Source of the DNA: Hyalella azteca
Taxonomy: Eukaryota; Arthropoda; Malacostraca; Amphipoda; Hyalellidae
Length of the DNA: 64,000 nt
Assembly: GCF_000764305.2 (NCBI RefSeq)
Contig: NW_025931313.1
Coordinates: forward strand, 1 to 64,000
Direction of reading: 5' to 3'
Positions within the stretch are counted from its first letter, which is position 1. Every line of letters starts with the position of its first letter. Of the stretch, positions 59,816 through 64,000 are shown one piece after another. The notes under the pieces are model-generated. The model was not told where the DNA came from and did no database searches. It saw only the letters and a list, made by a program, of their open reading frames with translations. The translations under genes and the position numbers were made by a program.

Positions 59816-60544
59816 TTGTACGGAGTGTCATCATAGACGCGATGCCATCAATGTGCGATATCTCAAACCTTTGTATACATTACGCGTCCTCATTGTTATT
59901 CATACCTAAGGCCACGTGACGTGAGTCAACGTCAGCAGACCAAAGGGTAAACAGATTTACATGAGATTATCTGACAATATAAATTCCTCTTCACTGTTAA
60001 GTAACTTTCCCCAAATTTGCACAAGTGATCTAACTGCTAGACCGCGGGAATTTATTATCTCACAGTCGCTCGATAGGAAAGGAACTTCTGCAATCGCAAT
60101 TCATCAGTAAACATCATGAAAAAGTTTATAAAGAATTCTTAACGCCTTGGAACTGAAATTACACCAAATCTTTCAGAATTACATGTTCTTCAATGCTTAA
60201 ACAAAAATGAGCATGTTAATTAACTTATTTCAAAATTTCATGTGTTTCAGAAATAGAACTGTGCCTATAACCAGACTAAAACCAGAAAAAATTCAAACTT
60301 TGTCAGGAAAACTCGAGTCAGAAAGTTTTCAGCTCGACGAGGGCTGTTTTTTTAGACAAATTACGCGTGAGTCTAAATGGGCGGATTAGCTCGAGAAGAA
60401 TGGGGTCATTAGCCACTTCTAATGGAATAATTTTAATGGAGTTAAAGTCTAGACGCTGGAGAATAAAATTACCCGGAAATTGGGGAGTTTTTCACAACAA
60501 CACAAACGTCGGCCTTAGGGGCGGGCAAGCCAGATGTCTGACGT

Positions 60545-61070
60545 TTAATTAAATGTTTTATGATGAATCATCGTTGAATTAAAAGTTTTTGTTGAATCAT
60601 CGTTGAATTAAATGTTTTCATGTTGAATCATCGTTGAATGAAAAATTTTCAAGTTTAATCATCGTTGAATTAAATGTTTTAATGTTGAATCATCGTTGAA
60701 TTGAATGTTTTAATTATGAATCATCGTTGAATTAAATGTTTTTAGGTTGAATCATCGTTGAATTAAATGTTTTTACGCTGAATAAAGGTTGAATTAAATG
60801 TTTTTACGCTAAATCATCGTTGAATTAAATGTTTTTACGCTGAATCAACATTGAGTTGAATGTTTTTACGTTGAATCAACATTGAATTAAATGCTTCTAC
60901 GTAGAATCTACCTCAATTAAATGTTTTCACATTGAAGTATCGTTGAATTATGTTTTTTTTCCTTTATATCAACGATGGAATAAATGTTTTATCCATTAAT
61001 AGACGTTGAATTTAATGTTTTTCATGGTATAAACGTTCAAATAAATGCTTTTTCCTTGAATATACGTAAA
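60545..61070 (+). repeat. 31-bp minisatellite, about 16 copies, decaying at the right
   Basis: The unit joins gttgaattaaatgttttaat and gttgaatcatc; right-hand units diverge to 'gaatatacg..aaatgcttttt' forms. Confidence 0.92.
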
Positions 61071-61214
61071 TTAAACGTTAATTCGCCGTCGTTCGCCTCG
61101 TGTAAAGCCTCTATAACGCGCACAAAGCGAACATAAAACTGTCTTTCAATTCTTTCTTTCGAAGCAATAACATGAATTGCAGTTGCAATGAAACATTTCA
61201 TTCTACAAAAAAAT

Positions 61215-61305
61215 GAAACATTAAAAATATATTTTTAATATCAAGCAAGTGGTTTTAAAAATATTTGCTATATTTTTTATATCAAGCAAGTGGTTTTAAA
61301 AGATT
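61215..61305 (+). repeat. two-copy direct repeat
   Basis: atatcaagcaagtggtttta occurs twice, about 50 bp apart, with A/T-rich lead sequence in common. Confidence 0.75.
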
Positions 61306-61489
61306 AGTGGTCAACAACCACAAAAAATGTTATAGGATACCACATGCACTCCGATCGAGGCCATTGCAGCAAATTAGATTTTCGTGGTAATTAATAACGA
61401 TACACCCAGGATAACCGAGCGCAAATACAAAAAAGTTTCAATACAAAATAATAAATTAGTAGGGAGTTCCTCAAAACTTGTTTACTTAC

Positions 61490-61643
61490 AGCGACAAGGT
61501 CTCGTTCCATACAGGATTGAGCGAAGCCTTGATGGTTTTGGTCTTCATCTTCTTAACGTCGGCGCCCGGGATGAGTTTGATCTTCACGTAAGGATCGGAC
61601 AGTCCGTTGGGATCCATTGGGATCAAGTTGCGGGCCTCGATCA
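61490..61643 (-). CDS. PKC: conventional PKC exon: C2 calcium-binding loop 1 and lysine-rich strand
   Basis: 154 nt: two bases completing Val, then [20 protein letters not shown] through to NPVWNETLS, plus two bases. It has the loop-1 Ca2+ ligands (PMD..GLSDPYV) and the lysine-rich patch ([14 protein letters not shown]) that binds phosphoinositides in conventional PKC C2 domains. Acceptor atttttgcag (61644-61645) and donor CT|GTAAGT (61490/61489) are strong. Residues match vertebrate and fly conventional PKCs closely. Confidence 0.96.
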
Positions 61644-61659
61644 CTGCAAAAATACGGAC

Positions 61660-62280
61660 AGAAAAAATTAAACTACACACTGTAAGAAAAATCACCGTTA
61701 AACGGTCTTACCCGTGTTCTAGAGGCCGCCGACTTTCGCGTTTTTCATTCCGTTTTTATTTAAATTTAACACTAGAAACCGGTACAAAATCTGAAAAAAC
61801 GGATAAATGGTTTACTTTTACGTGGCGGCCGGCCACTAGAATGCCGGTGAGACCGTTTTTCTATCGTTTCTTCAAACAGTTGCATAGTGAAAGTTCACAA
61901 GCTAAAAATTTCCTTGATATTTGCAATTAATTTAATCTTATGAGATGAGCTGAAGCCTAATGAGCAGCTCATTGTGACGATGTATAGCGTCATAGGGCCA
62001 ACACTAACACATGCAAGTCATTCATACAAACACAGAAACGAGCATCAACAAACATGAGATAGCACAAGCACACAACTACCGTTGTGTGACACAGGTCCAT
62101 ACAACCTCGCCCATTTCGAGTCACACACAAATTAGTTAAATCGCTTCTTTGTTTTTTTTTACCGACGTAAACAAGACAATGCAGACTAGAAGAAAGCTTT
62201 CATTTACACGAAGTTTTTCACTATTTAAGAACGTACATACAATAATGAGCAATTATTCATTATAACACACAAAGCTACAC
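61660..62280. other. PKC intron, no supported gene
   Basis: A 107-codon plus ORF (61607-61930) overlaps the coding exon antisense and has no domain. No repeats recognised. Confidence 0.45.
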
Positions 62281-62292
62281 AGCTATACTCAC

Positions 62293-62421
62293 CCTCACAC
62301 ACAAGCTTGTTGTGTACACACTGAATCTTGAGGAGTATTCGGCCGCGTCGCTCTGTGTGGTCACATCCACACAGGTTCGGTACAGACTCCGTACAGCGCT
62401 TGTGTACATTCATGTTGCATG
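62293..62421 (-). CDS. PKC: conventional PKC exon: end of C1B zinc finger and start of C2
   Basis: 129 nt. Two bases, then [20 protein letters not shown] then [14 protein letters not shown], ending in the split Val codon. It provides the last Cys/His zinc ligands of the second phorbol-ester/diacylglycerol-binding C1 domain (C..NVHKRC......CG) and the conserved DHTERRGRI linker into C2. Acceptor tttcatcag (62422-62423) and donor GAGG|GTGAGT (62293/62292) are good. The order C1 then C2 identifies a conventional rather than a novel PKC. Earlier exons are beyond the window. Confidence 0.95.
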
Positions 62422-62424
62422 CTG

Positions 62425-63640
62425 ATGAAAAAAATGTCCATTGAAACCATCCTCAAGATTATTTTTATTGGAAACACATGGTCTTATTAGCGTTCATTCA
62501 AAAATTTCATTCATTAATGATGTATTTTATACGGCCAATGTTCGTTGAATAAAAACAAAAACAACACAAACATTTAAAAAAACGCAGTTGAGCAATATTC
62601 GTACCAGCAGTATTAAATATTGCACAATAAATTAACTGAATTCGACAGCCGTCATTAAATTAATGCGTAAAATAATATATTTAGTTCAGCCTAAGTCGGC
62701 ATGAGGTTTTTTTATGTACCTCTATAACCGAATAAGTTTCAAGCTATTCAAAATACATTTTCGATGAACGGCACAAAAAATCATTGCACGTACCAGGCAA
62801 AGAACGCATGATAGTGAAAAAACATTAGGAAAATGTTAGACAATATGCTAATAAAAACTTCGAATTTACTGGCGCAGTCGACTTAAGCTCAAGGCTATCT
62901 TATTACTTTTTATTATAATGTATTATTTTACCGGAGAAGCACACCATATTCATTTCACAGCATCAATTACGCCACAACAACATCATCTGGCCATGATATA
63001 TAAGGGTACGCGGCAAATTACTTCAATTCAAAGAGAATAGATTGTAAACAAACCTCAAGCAGCCGACCATTGGCGCGGGCAACCACAAATACTGAAGCTT
63101 AGCTTTAACTTACCTTAGCAGACGGAAGAAGTGAGCGAGGGGAACAGAATTCCTGCATTTGCCATACCTTCTGCCCTTAAAATTGAGCAGAATTCACCGT
63201 AAATTGCGCGAAATTCACCGTAAAATGAACGGAATTCTCTGTATTGACACCACATTACCGGACAAAAGAAAGAAATGCGCGCCGGTTAGCGCTACAGCGC
63301 AATTGCAAGGATTAAAATTTTTGTTGGCTGTTAATCCAATCGTCGTGAATTTACCAAATCAAAATTCGAATTTAGATGATTTTCTCAGCCAGAATATAGC
63401 CGATGTTGGTCCAGTGTTGGTTTCATCCGAAACTTAATGAAAAAATAAATTTTTAACCTTAGAAGTAATAGTTGGCTTAGTGAAGAATTATTAGACCGAA
63501 AATCTTCTAACTAATTGCAATCAATCACACGGGCACTACAAAATCCACACTACTATGCAAATTGAGACTTTTACTAAAAACCAGCATTGAGGATCTCGTT
63601 AGGAAATATTAGCGAGATACTGAATGATGAATTACATTAC
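62425..63640. other. PKC intron, no supported exon
   Basis: No C1A, C1B or pseudosubstrate sequence was seen on the minus strand. A 92-codon plus ORF at 63159-63437 has no recognised domain. Confidence 0.45.
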
Positions 63641-63641
63641 A

Positions 63642-64000
63642 GTAGGAGTCGATATAGTTAATTAGGAGTCGATATAGTTAAGTAGGAGTAGATATAGTTA
63701 AGTAGGAGTAGATACAGTAAAGTAGGAGTATATTTAGTTAAGTAGGAGTAGATATAGCCTACACAGTGATAGACACAACCGGCGCCTTAAAAATTACACG
63801 TTAAGAAATTACAATAAAAATAAAAACAAAAAGAAAATTTGGAGACAGTGAACATGAAAATGAACGTGAAAAAAGTATAAAGTGCAAGGGGGATAACCTA
63901 TCTAGTCTCCGGAGAATGATCTAAGTGGTTCGTTGAAATATTATTAGTGCTATTATTATTATTATTATTAATATTATTATTATTATTATTATTACTGAAA
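63642..64000 (+). repeat. exact second copy of 56560-56918
   Basis: Starts at gtaggagtcgatatagttaa and matches 56560 onward with an offset of 7082 to the last base of the window, through the 20-bp array and the (att)n tract. Confidence 0.95.

Noticed and set aside
59532..59834. Several overlapping 60-92-codon ORFs on both strands
   Set aside because: All arise from the 35-bp array; no independent coding evidence.

Overview
This is an intron-rich, AT-rich eukaryotic window, almost certainly from an arthropod and probably from a crustacean. The crustacean part is inference, from the IKEEP-type zinc-finger gene and the very high minisatellite and transposon load. The one large gene is a conventional (calcium-dependent) protein kinase C on the minus strand, from 62421 down to 28357. 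Twelve exons and a block of tandem exon copies can be placed by splice sites, codon phase and family motifs. They run from the end of C1B through the C2 domain, a 9-codon hinge microexon and the kinase domain to two alternative phase-0 last exons (V5 tails) at 35637-35816 and 28357-28509. The pseudosubstrate, C1A and the start of C1B lie beyond 64000. The exon for kinase subdomains VIII-IX (after the APE motif) was not found.

Positions 1 to about 21300 are gene-poor and rich in mobile elements. They hold a Myb/SANT-like pseudogene with a Harbinger-like end (379-840) and a minus-strand C2H2 zinc-finger gene (exons 6104-6264 and 3090-3980) with a LINE fragment in its intron. They also hold a broken Penelope-like GIY-YIG endonuclease (7806-8250), a giant foldback element (8358-9303) and a hAT-type element with a perfect 8-bp target duplication (10632-12701). 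Inside the hAT lies a TTAA-flanked element (11310-12523). A 4-kb inverted-repeat structure (13069-17060) and several copies of a 200-bp MITE follow.

From 21300 to 28370, downstream of the PKC stop, the DNA is mostly minisatellites. One 18-bp array carries dozens of TGACTCA (AP-1/TRE) words. From 28 to 64 kb the PKC introns are filled with more than twenty different tandem arrays, a 44.2-44.9 kb palindrome and a mariner-type MITE.

The most unusual feature is that most kinase exons, and both stop codons, are followed on the transcribed side by tandem repeats whose unit includes the exon's own end, its splice donor or its stop codon. These repeats look seeded from exon edges.

Two assembly problems are visible: a complete Nextera mate-pair junction adapter inside an array (54621-54658, followed by an N), and an exact copy of 56560-56918 at 63642-64000.
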